6,152 nt of DNA, taken from positions 1 to 6,152 of the forward strand of contig JASLDQ010000043.1 in assembly GCA_030151505.1 (NCBI GenBank), read 5' to 3'. Below, piece after piece: positions 1-5,646 of the stretch. The first letter of the stretch is position 1, and each line of letters starts with the position of its first letter. The stretch is from Chromobacteriaceae bacterium. GTDB lineage: Bacteria; Pseudomonadota; Gammaproteobacteria; Burkholderiales; Aquaspirillaceae. The notes beneath the pieces were generated by a model, which worked only from the letters and a program-made list of their open reading frames with translations, ran no database searches and had not been told where the DNA came from. Both the position numbers and the translations under genes were made by a program.

Positions 1-1
1 C

Positions 2-40
2 ATGACCGTACATCAGCCATGTTATCGTCCGCCCCCATGA
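2..40 (+). other. Possible 3' tail of an upstream gene, overlapping the kinase start
   Basis: The frame through positions 2, 5, 8 and so on stays open from the window edge to a TGA at 38-40. That TGA overlaps the kinase ATG at 37 as ATGA, the usual 4-bp overlap of translationally coupled genes. Only about a dozen codons are visible, so the product cannot be named. The third frame has a TGA at 3-5, which is another possible end for an upstream gene. A response regulator partner for the kinase would be a natural candidate, but nothing visible shows it. Confidence 0.25.
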
Positions 41-2094
41 AATTCCTGTTCTTCTTTCTGTTTCTAATCGGATTGCTGGGACCGGCAGCCGGATGGGCGC
101 AGCCGCCGCTGGTACTGTCACCCGGTGCCGGCCAGCTGTCGGCCAGCGGACATTTCACCTGGTTGCGCGATCCGTCCGGGCGGCTGGGGCCGAATGCGGT
201 CAGCGCCGCCTCCGGCTGGCGGGATCTGCCCGGCATGGTGCGCGCCGGTTACACCGACGACGCCGTCTGGTTGCGGCTGGAAGTGGAACGCCAGGCCGAT
301 GCGCCACACGAGTGGATGCTGAGCTTCACCAACGCGCTGCTGGACGACGTGCGGCTTTATCGCCCAGATGGCGTCGGCGGCTGGACGGTGCAGCATTCGG
401 GCGAGGACATCGGGCGTTCCCGCTGGGAAGTGGATGCGCGCAGGGTCGTCCTGCCGGTCCGGCTGGATAGCGCGGGACGAGAAGTGTGGCTGATCCGGCT
501 GTCCAGCAAGAATGCCATGTCGACCGGCATCGAGGTCTGGCAACAGAACTCCTTCAACGATTATTCGCGGCGGGAAGCCCTCTATCACGGCCTGTATTTC
601 GGCTGTTATCTGTTGCTGATCCTGTTCCACGCCTTTTTCTGGCACATGACCCGCGAGCCGCAAAGCGGCTGGTACCTGCTGTATGTGTCATGTGCGGTGA
701 TGATCGAGCTGTTGACCGTCGCCATTCCGCAGCAGTTGTTCGACCTGCCGGTCGAACTGTCCGACCCTGCACTGGGCCTCGTGATGTGCGCCAGCCTGAT
801 GGTTGGAACCCGGTTTTCGTCCGCACAGCTGGGGGTGGCCACGCACTGGCCGGGTTTTAATCGGCAGCTGCAGCGGGTGGCCGCAACGACATCCGTCATC
901 AGTGCCGGACTGATCTTGTCCGGCCGGTTCGGCATGGGCGCGCAGCTGTTCCAGCAGATGTCGATGATCCTGATCCTGATGTTCATCGGCATCGCGCTGT
1001 ATTTACTGCGGCGGGGCGACAAGGCCGCACGTTTCTTTTTGCTGGCTTTCGGCATTTTTTATGCTGGCGTGATCGTGAGCTATCTGCGCAACCTGGCGGT
1101 TTTCCCGCCAAACGAGTGGACCAATAACGCCGCGGCAGTCGGCACCATGCTGCACATGCTGCTGATGAGTCTGCGGCTGAACAGCCGCTATGACGGGCTG
1201 CGGCGCGAGAAGGCGGCGGCGCAGGCCGAGGCGTTGCAGGCGGTGAGCCTGCTGAATGAAAGCCTGGAACAGGAAGTGGAAAAGCGCACGTCGGCGCTGA
1301 TGCAGGAAATTGCGCGACGCAAAGCGCTGGAGCAGGAATTGCGCGAAGCGCTGGAGGTGGAAAAGCGCACGAACGAGGAACAGCAGGACTTCGTTGCGAT
1401 GGTTTCCCACGAGTTCCGCACCCCGCTGGCCATCATCAACACCACCGCCCAATTGATCGCCAAGAACCTGGACGCGACCAGGGAAAAAACCCTGGCCCGC
1501 TGCCAGAACCTGCGCAATGCAACCCTGCGGATGACCGCGCTGGTGGATGAATATCTGACTTCGGACCGGATGGAAACGGGTTCGACACCGTTCAGGCCCG
1601 GCCCCTGTGATCTGCGGGCGCTACTGGAAGAAGTGGCCGCGGATTGGCCCGCCAGCCGTGTGCAGTTGTCGCTTCGGCAAATACCCCGGCAATTTGTCGG
1701 CGATACCGGCCTGCTGCGGGTCGCCATGCGCAATTTGACCGCCAATGCCGACCGGCATGCGCCAGCAGAAAGCATCATCACCATGCGGGCGGAAGGCTTG
1801 GCGGATGGCGGAGTCCGACTTTCGGTGAGCAACAGCGGCGAGCCCATCCCCGAGGAAGAAATTCCCCGCCTGTTCCAGAAATATTTCCGTGGACGGCTGG
1901 CTCAGCATCGTCCCGGCGCAGGTTTGGGGCTGTATCTGGTTCGGCGTATCGCCCAGATGCACAGCGGCGAAATCACGCTGGAGAAGGACGAAGAGTACGA
2001 CGGGATCACTTTCGTGATATGCCTTCCGGGCCACCACAGCGGCAACAACGTCTCGGCCCAGGCCGCACTTGGTGCCGCAGCAGCAAGCTCGTGA
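37..2094 (+). CDS. 7TMR-DISM membrane sensor histidine kinase
   Basis: This is an inner-membrane sensor kinase that would autophosphorylate on His and pass the phosphate to a response regulator not present in the window. Residues are numbered from the ATG at 37 (685 aa). Residues 1-21 (MKFLFFFLFLIGLLGPAAGWA) are a signal peptide. Residues 24-175 resemble the periplasmic 7TMR-DISMED2 domain. Seven hydrophobic helices span about 182-382 (7TMR-DISM). A charged coiled coil covers about 387-450. The HisKA H-box is VSHEFRTPL with the phospho-acceptor His458. HATPase_c has an N-box NLTANADRHA (Asn566, Asn570), a degenerate G1 box SNSGEPI near 598-604, an F-box LFQKYF, and a G2 box GAGLGLYLV near 627-635. 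The tail is Ala-rich and there is no receiver domain. LadS and RetS of Pseudomonas share this sensor architecture, but the ligand here is unknown. An in-frame ATG at 19 adds six residues. Neither start has a clear ribosome-binding site. I prefer 37 because of the ATGA overlap and the cleaner signal peptide. Confidence 0.93.
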   Translation: MKFLFFFLFLIGLLGPAAGWAQPPLVLSPGAGQLSASGHFTWLRDPSGRLGPNAVSAASGWRDLPGMVRAGYTDDAVWLRLEVERQADAPHEWMLSFTNALLDDVRLYRPDGVGGWTVQHSGEDIGRSRWEVDARRVVLPVRLDSAGREVWLIRLSSKNAMSTGIEVWQQNSFNDYSRREALYHGLYFGCYLLLILFHAFFWHMTREPQSGWYLLYVSCAVMIELLTVAIPQQLFDLPVELSDPALGLVMCASLMVGTRFSSAQLGVATHWPGFNRQLQRVAATTSVISAGLILSGRFGMGAQLFQQMSMILILMFIGIALYLLRRGDKAARFFLLAFGIFYAGVIVSYLRNLAVFPPNEWTNNAAAVGTMLHMLLMSLRLNSRYDGLRREKAAAQAEALQAVSLLNESLEQEVEKRTSALMQEIARRKALEQELREALEVEKRTNEEQQDFVAMVSHEFRTPLAIINTTAQLIAKNLDATREKTLARCQNLRNATLRMTALVDEYLTSDRMETGSTPFRPGPCDLRALLEEVAADWPASRVQLSLRQIPRQFVGDTGLLRVAMRNLTANADRHAPAESIITMRAEGLADGGVRLSVSNSGEPIPEEEIPRLFQKYFRGRLAQHRPGAGLGLYLVRRIAQMHSGEITLEKDEEYDGITFVICLPGHHSGNNVSAQAALGAAAASS

Positions 2095-2246
2095 CGGAAT
2101 GAGAAGTCACTCCGACAGGAACAGGAGAAGACTGGGACGATGGAATGCAGAGGCCCCGATCGGCAGCGTATCTGTCAGAGATCTGCGGCCGGTGGTCGGT
2201 TTGCGGCAAGGACAGAAGTCCCGGAGAGGAGCACCAACAACGCCAC
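2095..2246 (+). other. Kinase 3' intergenic region, no gene seen
   Basis: No convincing gene is seen between the kinase stop and the terminator. Directly after the stop codon there is a short hairpin: 2095-2102 pairs with 2107-2114 (CGGAATGA / TCACTCCG, one mismatch, loop GAAG). It has no T-run, so it may be a 3'-end stabilising structure rather than a terminator. The rest shows no repeat or promoter that I can support. Confidence 0.4.
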
Positions 2247-2280
2247 AAAAAAAGAGCCCGGAGTTATCCGGGCTCTTTTT
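2247..2280. terminator. Bidirectional Rho-independent terminator
   Basis: A perfect 8-bp GC-rich stem, GAGCCCGG (2254-2261) with CCGGGCTC (2268-2275), encloses the loop AGTTAT. Seven A's (2247-2253) lie on the left and five T's (2276-2280) on the right. Read on the plus strand it ends the kinase transcript. Read on the minus strand, with the longer U-run, it ends the tRNA operon about 50 nt after tRNA-Glu. It therefore insulates two convergent units. Confidence 0.9.
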
Positions 2281-2330
2281 AGTATGGCCGAGACAAGTCA
2301 GACTGACGCAAACTGACCTGTTCAATTATC

Positions 2331-2406
2331 TGGCGTCCCCACGGGGAGTCGAACCCCGGTCGTCGCCGTGAAAGGGCGGTGTCCTAGGCCTCTAGACGAT
2401 GGGGAC
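2331..2406 (-). tRNA. tRNA-Glu (anticodon UUC)
   Basis: A 76-nt tRNA including an encoded 3' CCA (complement at 2331-2333). The acceptor stem is GTCCCCA with TGGGGAC and discriminator G. The anticodon stem is CCGCC/GGCGG around the loop CTTTCAC, so the anticodon is UUC (complement at 2370-2372), decoding GAA/GAG. The T-arm is CGGGG-TTCGACT-CCCCG. It is the last gene of the minus-strand operon, only 3 nt after tRNA-Arg, and is followed by the terminator at 2247-2280. Confidence 0.97.
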
Positions 2407-2409
2407 AGA

Positions 2410-2486
2410 TGGTGCACCCGGAGCGATTCGAACGCCCGACCCTCTGGTTCGTAGCCAGATACTCTATCCAACTGAGCTACGGGTGC
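2410..2486 (-). tRNA. tRNA-Arg (anticodon ACG)
   Basis: A 77-nt tRNA with an encoded CCA (complement at 2410-2412). The acceptor stem is GCACCCG with CGGGTGC and discriminator A. A perfect anticodon stem TCTGG/CCAGA surrounds the loop CTACGAA, giving anticodon ACG (complement at 2450-2452). In bacteria A34 of this tRNA is normally deaminated to inosine by TadA, so it reads CGU, CGC and CGA. The T-stem contains one G-U pair. It lies between tRNA-Ser, 51 nt upstream, and tRNA-Glu, 3 nt downstream. Confidence 0.97.
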
Positions 2487-2490
2487 ACGC

Positions 2491-2534
2491 TGAACCATTT
2501 TTGCCTTGGATCATGAATCTTCCGGCATGGTTCA
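2491..2534 (-). repeat. Inverted repeat in the Ser-Arg tRNA spacer
   Basis: TGAACCAT (2491-2498) and ATGGTTCA (2527-2534) are perfect 8-bp inverted arms filling most of the 51-nt spacer between tRNA-Ser and tRNA-Arg. A further GCC/GGC pairing (2503-2505 with 2524-2526) is possible across a small bulge. No U-run follows on the minus strand, so it does not look like a terminator. A role in precursor folding or as an RNase entry site is inference. Confidence 0.5.
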
Positions 2535-2537
2535 AAA

Positions 2538-2628
<91 letters not shown>

Positions 2629-2629
2629 A

Positions 2630-2655
2630 CTCTTGCAACGTCTCCGCTGCAAGAG
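2630..2655 (-). repeat. Hairpin in the tRNA operon 5' leader
   Basis: CTCTTGCA (2630-2637) and TGCAAGAG (2648-2655) form a perfect 8-bp stem with a 10-nt loop. The structure occupies nearly the whole leader between the predicted transcription start near 2655 and the tRNA-Ser 5' end at 2628. It leaves one unpaired base before the mature tRNA. It could affect RNase P access or protect the 5' end. Function is inferred. Confidence 0.55.
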
Positions 2656-2661
2656 ACGCGC

Positions 2662-2690
2662 ATAATATAGAGCCCATACAGGTTTGCCAA
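2662..2690 (-). promoter_or_regulatory. Sigma-70 promoter of the tRNA operon
   Basis: On the minus strand, the -35 TTGGCA (complement at 2685-2690) is followed by a 17-bp spacer and the -10 TATTAT (complement at 2662-2667). Each hexamer matches the consensus at five of six positions. The bases after the -10 are GC-rich (GCGCGTC), like the discriminator of stringently controlled stable-RNA promoters. Upstream, about 2691-2712 holds A- and T-tracts that resemble an UP element. The start site should lie near 2655. Confidence 0.85.
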
Positions 2691-2701
2691 GTGCTTTTTG
2701 G

Positions 2702-2750
2702 AAAAAATTGCGAAAAACCCACAACACGCACCAATAAGCTATGGTTTTTC
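2702..2750 (-). terminator. Weak candidate terminator after the YejA-like gene
   Basis: Perfect 8-bp arms, GGTTTTTC (2743-2750) and GAAAAACC (2712-2719), flank the TAG stop. On the minus strand, six T's follow after a four-base gap (complement of 2702-2707). The stem is A/T-rich and the loop is 23 nt, so it would be weak. Some read-through into the tRNA operon is possible. Confidence 0.3.
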
Positions 2751-4562
2751 AGTCACTTGCCGGCTCACCACCTTGACTCCAGCCGGTTTACTCCACCAGG
2801 TCTTGAGCGCCCACTCCAAAGGTTGGTAGTACGCCGGCAGCGTGGCCGGATAGTTGAAACGGTTCCAGTAGGCAACGCGGTGCACCGCCATGTGCCAGTT
2901 GGGCACCAGCAAGTACTCGGCGCGCAACACGCGATCCAGCGCCCGGCTGGCGGTAACGAGTTCGGCACGATCGGTGAAACGGGTAAAACGGCGCAACAGC
3001 ACGTCCACCGCCGGGTCCTTGAGGCCGACCGTATTGTTCGAGCCCTGCAGTCCGGCCGCCGCCGAACCGAAGTACTCGATCATCTCATTGCCCGGGGACA
3101 GCGACATCGGATAGATCGCCACGGTCATGTCGTAGTCGAATTCATCGAGCTTTTGCTGGTAGATGGCCGAGTCGACCGTCCGCACCCGCACCTCGATCCC
3201 GAGCTTGGCCAGATTGCGCGCATAGGGAGCGACGATCCGCTCATAAGTCTTGGAATAGGTCAGGAACTCGAAAACGAACGGCTGCCCGGCGGCATCGACC
3301 AGCGTGCTCCCGCGCAAGGTCCAGCCGGCCTCCTTCAGCAGCGCTGCGGCCCGGCGCAGGTTCTGCCGCAATTCTACCGCAGTCGAATTCTGCGGCGGCG
3401 TCACCGCAGGCCCGAAAGCCGCCGCCGGCAGCTTCTTGCGCAAGGGCTCGAGCAGCGCCAGCTCATCCGCCGACGGCAAGCCGGTGGCGGCCAGCTCGCT
3501 ATTGGAAAAGTAACTCGGACTGCGCTTGTACTGGCCATAGAACAGCATCCGATTGGCCCAGTCGAAATCGTAGGCCAGCCCCAACGCCTGCCGCACCCGT
3601 TTATCGGCGAACAGCGACCGGCGCAGATTCATGGCGAACCCCTGCATGCCCGACGGATTGCTGTTGGGCAGTTCGGCCTTGATGATGCGGCCATCGTCGA
3701 ACTTATCGCCGGTGTAACCCCGCGCCCATGATTTGGCGATGTTCTCGGCCACCAGATCGAACTCGCCCGCCTTGAACGCCTCCAGCCGCACCGTGTCATC
3801 ACGCAGATAGCGAAAGATCACCCGGTCGAAGTTGTACATCCCCCGCCGCACCGGCAGGTCGCGCGCCCAGTAATCGTTGCGGCGGACGAACACGCTGTTC
3901 TTGCCCAGATCCATGCTGGCCAACCGGTAGGGACCGCTCGCCAGCGGCGCCTCCAGCCTCACCTGGCCGAATGGCCGCCCCTTTCCCCACGCCCGCGAGA
4001 ATACCGGCAGCTCGCCGATGATCATGTGGAGTTCGGCGTTCTTTTCCTTGAAATCGAAGCGAACGGTCCGCTTGTCCACCACCACCGCCCGGCTGATGCC
4101 GTCCCAGTAGAAGCGGTAGCGCGGGTGGGCATCCCGGTCGCGGGTCAGCGTTTCGAACGAGTATTTGACGTCGGCCGCCGTCACCGGACTGCCGTCGGCG
4201 AAGCGGGCCTTGGGATTGAGGTGGAAAGTCACGGACAGACGATCGTCCGCCAGCCGCATATCGTCGGCCAGCAGCCCGTACGTCGAGAACGGCTCATCAA
4301 GCGACCTTTCCGTCAGCGTGTCGAACATCAGCTGGCCCACGCCGGCTTCCTTGTCGCCCTTGAGGGTGAAGGGATTGAGCGTGTCGAAACTGCCCATCGA
4401 CGGCAGGCGGATCTGCCCGCCCTTGGGAGCGTTCGCCTCGACATAGTCGAAATGGGCGAACCCTGCCCCGTATTTCGGCACATAGCCCAGCGCCATGGCC
4501 GGCGCGGCCGATGCCGGCGCGACAAGCGCCGCATACACCAGCCCGAGCACGGCAAACCGCAT
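2739..4562 (-). CDS. yejA: YejA-type periplasmic peptide-binding protein (SBP family 5)
   Basis: This is the extracellular solute-binding component of a peptide ABC importer of the YejABEF class, which takes up oligopeptides and, in E. coli, microcin C. Residues are numbered from the ATG at 4562 (607 aa, close to the roughly 600 aa of E. coli YejA). Residues 1-19 (MRFAVLGLVYAALVAPASA) form a signal peptide. The mature N-terminus carries family motifs: GYVPKYG near 26, HFDYVEANAPKGG near 37-49, and FDTLNPF near 59-65. Then come the SBP_bac_5 signature ADGSPVTAADVKYSF near 122-136 and GELPVF near 183. It ends with Trp/Tyr-rich segments as in the family. No yejB, yejE or yejF gene flanks it here, so the permease must be encoded elsewhere. 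The frame opens upstream to 4637, but starting there would pass the likely promoter. In-frame ATGs at 4595/4592 have an AGG at good spacing; 4562 has a GGA 8 nt upstream and gives the best signal peptide. The symbol is given by family similarity. Confidence 0.9.
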   Translation of the reverse strand: MRFAVLGLVYAALVAPASAAPAMALGYVPKYGAGFAHFDYVEANAPKGGQIRLPSMGSFDTLNPFTLKGDKEAGVGQLMFDTLTERSLDEPFSTYGLLADDMRLADDRLSVTFHLNPKARFADGSPVTAADVKYSFETLTRDRDAHPRYRFYWDGISRAVVVDKRTVRFDFKEKNAELHMIIGELPVFSRAWGKGRPFGQVRLEAPLASGPYRLASMDLGKNSVFVRRNDYWARDLPVRRGMYNFDRVIFRYLRDDTVRLEAFKAGEFDLVAENIAKSWARGYTGDKFDDGRIIKAELPNSNPSGMQGFAMNLRRSLFADKRVRQALGLAYDFDWANRMLFYGQYKRSPSYFSNSELAATGLPSADELALLEPLRKKLPAAAFGPAVTPPQNSTAVELRQNLRRAAALLKEAGWTLRGSTLVDAAGQPFVFEFLTYSKTYERIVAPYARNLAKLGIEVRVRTVDSAIYQQKLDEFDYDMTVAIYPMSLSPGNEMIEYFGSAAAGLQGSNNTVGLKDPAVDVLLRRFTRFTDRAELVTASRALDRVLRAEYLLVPNWHMAVHRVAYWNRFNYPATLPAYYQPLEWALKTWWSKPAGVKVVSRQVTEKP

Positions 4563-4616
4563 ACACATTGTCCGACAACAATCGAATAGCATCATCAGGC
4601 AGCCTGAAAGACATGC

Positions 4617-4622
4617 GTTATA
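4617..4622 (-). promoter_or_regulatory. Possible -10 element of the YejA-like gene
   Basis: On the minus strand, TATAAC (complement of 4617-4622) matches five of six -10 consensus bases. I see no good -35 at the expected distance (CTTCAC at 17 bp). It overlaps the fabI -10 on the other strand. A start near 4610 would leave a leader of about 48 nt before the ATG at 4562 and would exclude the longest reading-frame start at 4637. Confidence 0.35.
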
Positions 4623-4624
4623 AT
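4619..4624 (+). promoter_or_regulatory. fabI promoter -10 element
   Basis: An exact TATAAT lies 31 bp before the fabI ATG, predicting a start near 4631 and a leader of about 25 nt. The -35 region is poor (CAGGCA at 17-bp spacing), and there is no extended TGn motif. The promoter may therefore need an activator or be moderate in strength. Confidence 0.6.
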
Positions 4625-4642
4625 CGCCCAATTCCAACCGTG

Positions 4643-4647
4643 AAGGA
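4643..4647 (+). promoter_or_regulatory. fabI: Ribosome-binding site of fabI
   Basis: AAGGA lies 8 nt before the ATG at 4656 and fixes this start. The protein then begins MGFLQGK, matching the conserved FabI N-terminus. Confidence 0.85.
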
Positions 4648-4655
4648 TAGGTACC

Positions 4656-5450
4656 ATGGGTTTCCTCCAGGGCAAGAAGATCCTCATTACCGGCCTCTTG
4701 TCGAACCGTTCAATCGCCTACGGCATCGCCGAGGCCTGTAAACGCGAAGGCGCCGAACTGGCGTTCACCTACGTCAACGAAAAACTGAAGGACCGTGTCG
4801 CCGACATGGCCCGCAACGACTTCGACAGCGACATCGTGCTGCGTTGCGACGTCACCAGCGACGACGAAATCAACAACCTGTTCGTCGAGCTGGGCCAACA
4901 TTGGGATGGCCTCGACGGTCTGGTCCACGCCATCGCCTTCGCCCCGCGCGAATCCCTGGCAGGCGATTTCCTCGACTCGCTGTCGCGCGAAGCCTTCCAG
5001 GTCGCCCACGACGTCTCCTCCTACAGCTTCCCTGCGCTGGCCAAGGCCGCCCGTCCGATGATGCAGGGCCGCAACGGCGCCCTGCTCGCGCTGACCTATC
5101 TCGGCGCCGTGCGCGCGATCCCGCACTACAACGTGATGGGTCTGGCCAAGGCCAGCCTTGAGGCCGGCGTGCGCTTCACCGCCGCCGCCATGGGCCGCGA
5201 GGGCATCCGCGTCAACGGCATTTCCGCCGGTCCGATCAAGACCCTGGCCGCCTCCGGCATCTCCGGCTTCGGCAAGCTCCTGAAGATGGCCGCCGACAAT
5301 TCGCCGCTCAAGCGCAACGTCACCATCGAGGAAGTCGGCAACGCGGCCGCCTTCCTGCTGTCGCCGCTGGCCTCCGGCATCACCGGCGAAATCACCTACG
5401 TGGACGGCGGTTATTCCATCAATGCCCTGAACGTGCCCGAAGAAGAGTAA
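4656..5450 (+). CDS. fabI: Enoyl-[acyl-carrier-protein] reductase (NADH), FabI
   Basis: FabI catalyses the last step of each cycle of type II fatty-acid elongation in the cytosol: NADH-dependent reduction of trans-2-enoyl-ACP to acyl-ACP. It is the usual target of triclosan and related inhibitors. The 264-aa product matches E. coli FabI (262 aa) along its whole length. The N-terminus [13 protein letters not shown] and the SIAYGIA segment form the Rossmann NAD site. CDV at 64-66 and HAIAFAP at 91-97 line the cofactor pocket. The active site is Tyr148, with Tyr158 and Lys165 spaced Y-x6-K within [27 protein letters not shown] at about 189-202 is the flexible substrate-binding loop region, and [12 protein letters not shown] lies near the C-terminus. 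Position 94 is Ala where E. coli has Gly93; Ala is common in other FabI proteins. The gene is monocistronic, divergent from the YejA-like gene, and followed by a strong terminator. Confidence 0.98.
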   Translation: MGFLQGKKILITGLLSNRSIAYGIAEACKREGAELAFTYVNEKLKDRVADMARNDFDSDIVLRCDVTSDDEINNLFVELGQHWDGLDGLVHAIAFAPRESLAGDFLDSLSREAFQVAHDVSSYSFPALAKAARPMMQGRNGALLALTYLGAVRAIPHYNVMGLAKASLEAGVRFTAAAMGREGIRVNGISAGPIKTLAASGISGFGKLLKMAADNSPLKRNVTIEEVGNAAAFLLSPLASGITGEITYVDGGYSINALNVPEEE

Positions 5451-5464
5451 ACCGCGGATCACGC

Positions 5465-5482
5465 GAGCGGCTCCACCCGCTC
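5465..5482 (+). repeat. Small GC-rich hairpin after fabI
   Basis: GAGCGG (5465-5470) and CCGCTC (5477-5482) pair around the loop CTCCAC, 14 nt after the fabI stop. No T-run follows, so it is more likely a 3'-end structure than a terminator. Confidence 0.35.
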
Positions 5483-5534
5483 ACTGTAAAACCCGCGCGC
5501 GCTTTTTCAAGCCGATTCAACGCGCTACCACCAT

Positions 5535-5562
5535 GAGCCCGATCAAAGATCGGGCTCTTTTT
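5535..5562 (+). terminator. Rho-independent terminator of fabI
   Basis: A perfect 10-bp stem, GAGCCCGATC (5535-5544) with GATCGGGCTC (5548-5557), closes an AAA loop and is followed by five T's (5558-5562). It separates fabI from the regulator gene downstream. The outer stem and tail match the terminator at 2247-2280. Confidence 0.93.
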
Positions 5563-5582
5563 CATGCTCGCTCATCTATAAA

Positions 5583-5596
5583 TTGACATGGATCAA
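5583..5596 (+). promoter_or_regulatory. FNR/ANR-like operator upstream of the regulator gene
   Basis: TTGACATGGATCAA matches the FNR/ANR consensus TTGAT-N4-ATCAA at nine of ten specified positions. It sits within a larger dyad with 7-bp arms (AAATTGA 5580-5586, TCAATTT 5593-5599). The centre is about 57 nt before the regulator ATG. The same bases include TTGACA (5583-5588), an exact sigma-70 -35 hexamer, but the matching -10 (GAACAT, 5606-5611) is poor. FNR could therefore activate a weak promoter from about -41.5, or repress by covering the -35. Oxygen control is inferred from the motif alone. Confidence 0.6.
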
Positions 5597-5619
5597 TTTC
5601 AGGCAGAACATTTCACAAA

Positions 5620-5637
5620 TTTCTGAAACAACAGAAA
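5620..5637 (+). repeat. Dyad just upstream of the regulator start
   Basis: TTTCTG (5620-5625) and CAGAAA (5632-5637) are inverted arms with a 6-bp spacer, ending 9 nt before the ATG. GbsR/MarR-family proteins bind dyads, and this position would suit autoregulation, but the arms are short and AT-rich, so chance is possible. Confidence 0.3.
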
Positions 5638-5646
5638 GAAAAGAAA

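Noticed and set aside
2069..2371. Plus-strand reading frame of 100 codons after the kinase
   Set aside because: It starts inside the kinase gene, passes through the terminator and ends in antisense tRNA-Glu. No family resemblance is seen.
2691..3731. Plus-strand reading frame of 346 codons
   Set aside because: It is antisense to the YejA-like gene, rich in Arg, Gln and His as expected for the complement of GC-rich coding DNA, and has no recognisable motif.
4710..5462. Minus-strand reading frame of 250 codons
   Set aside because: It is fully antisense to fabI, with a Gly/Val/Asp-rich low-complexity composition. FabI is unambiguous on the other strand.
5465..5482. Hairpin after fabI as the main terminator
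   Set aside because: It has no T-run. The 10-bp stem with five T's at 5535-5562 is far better.
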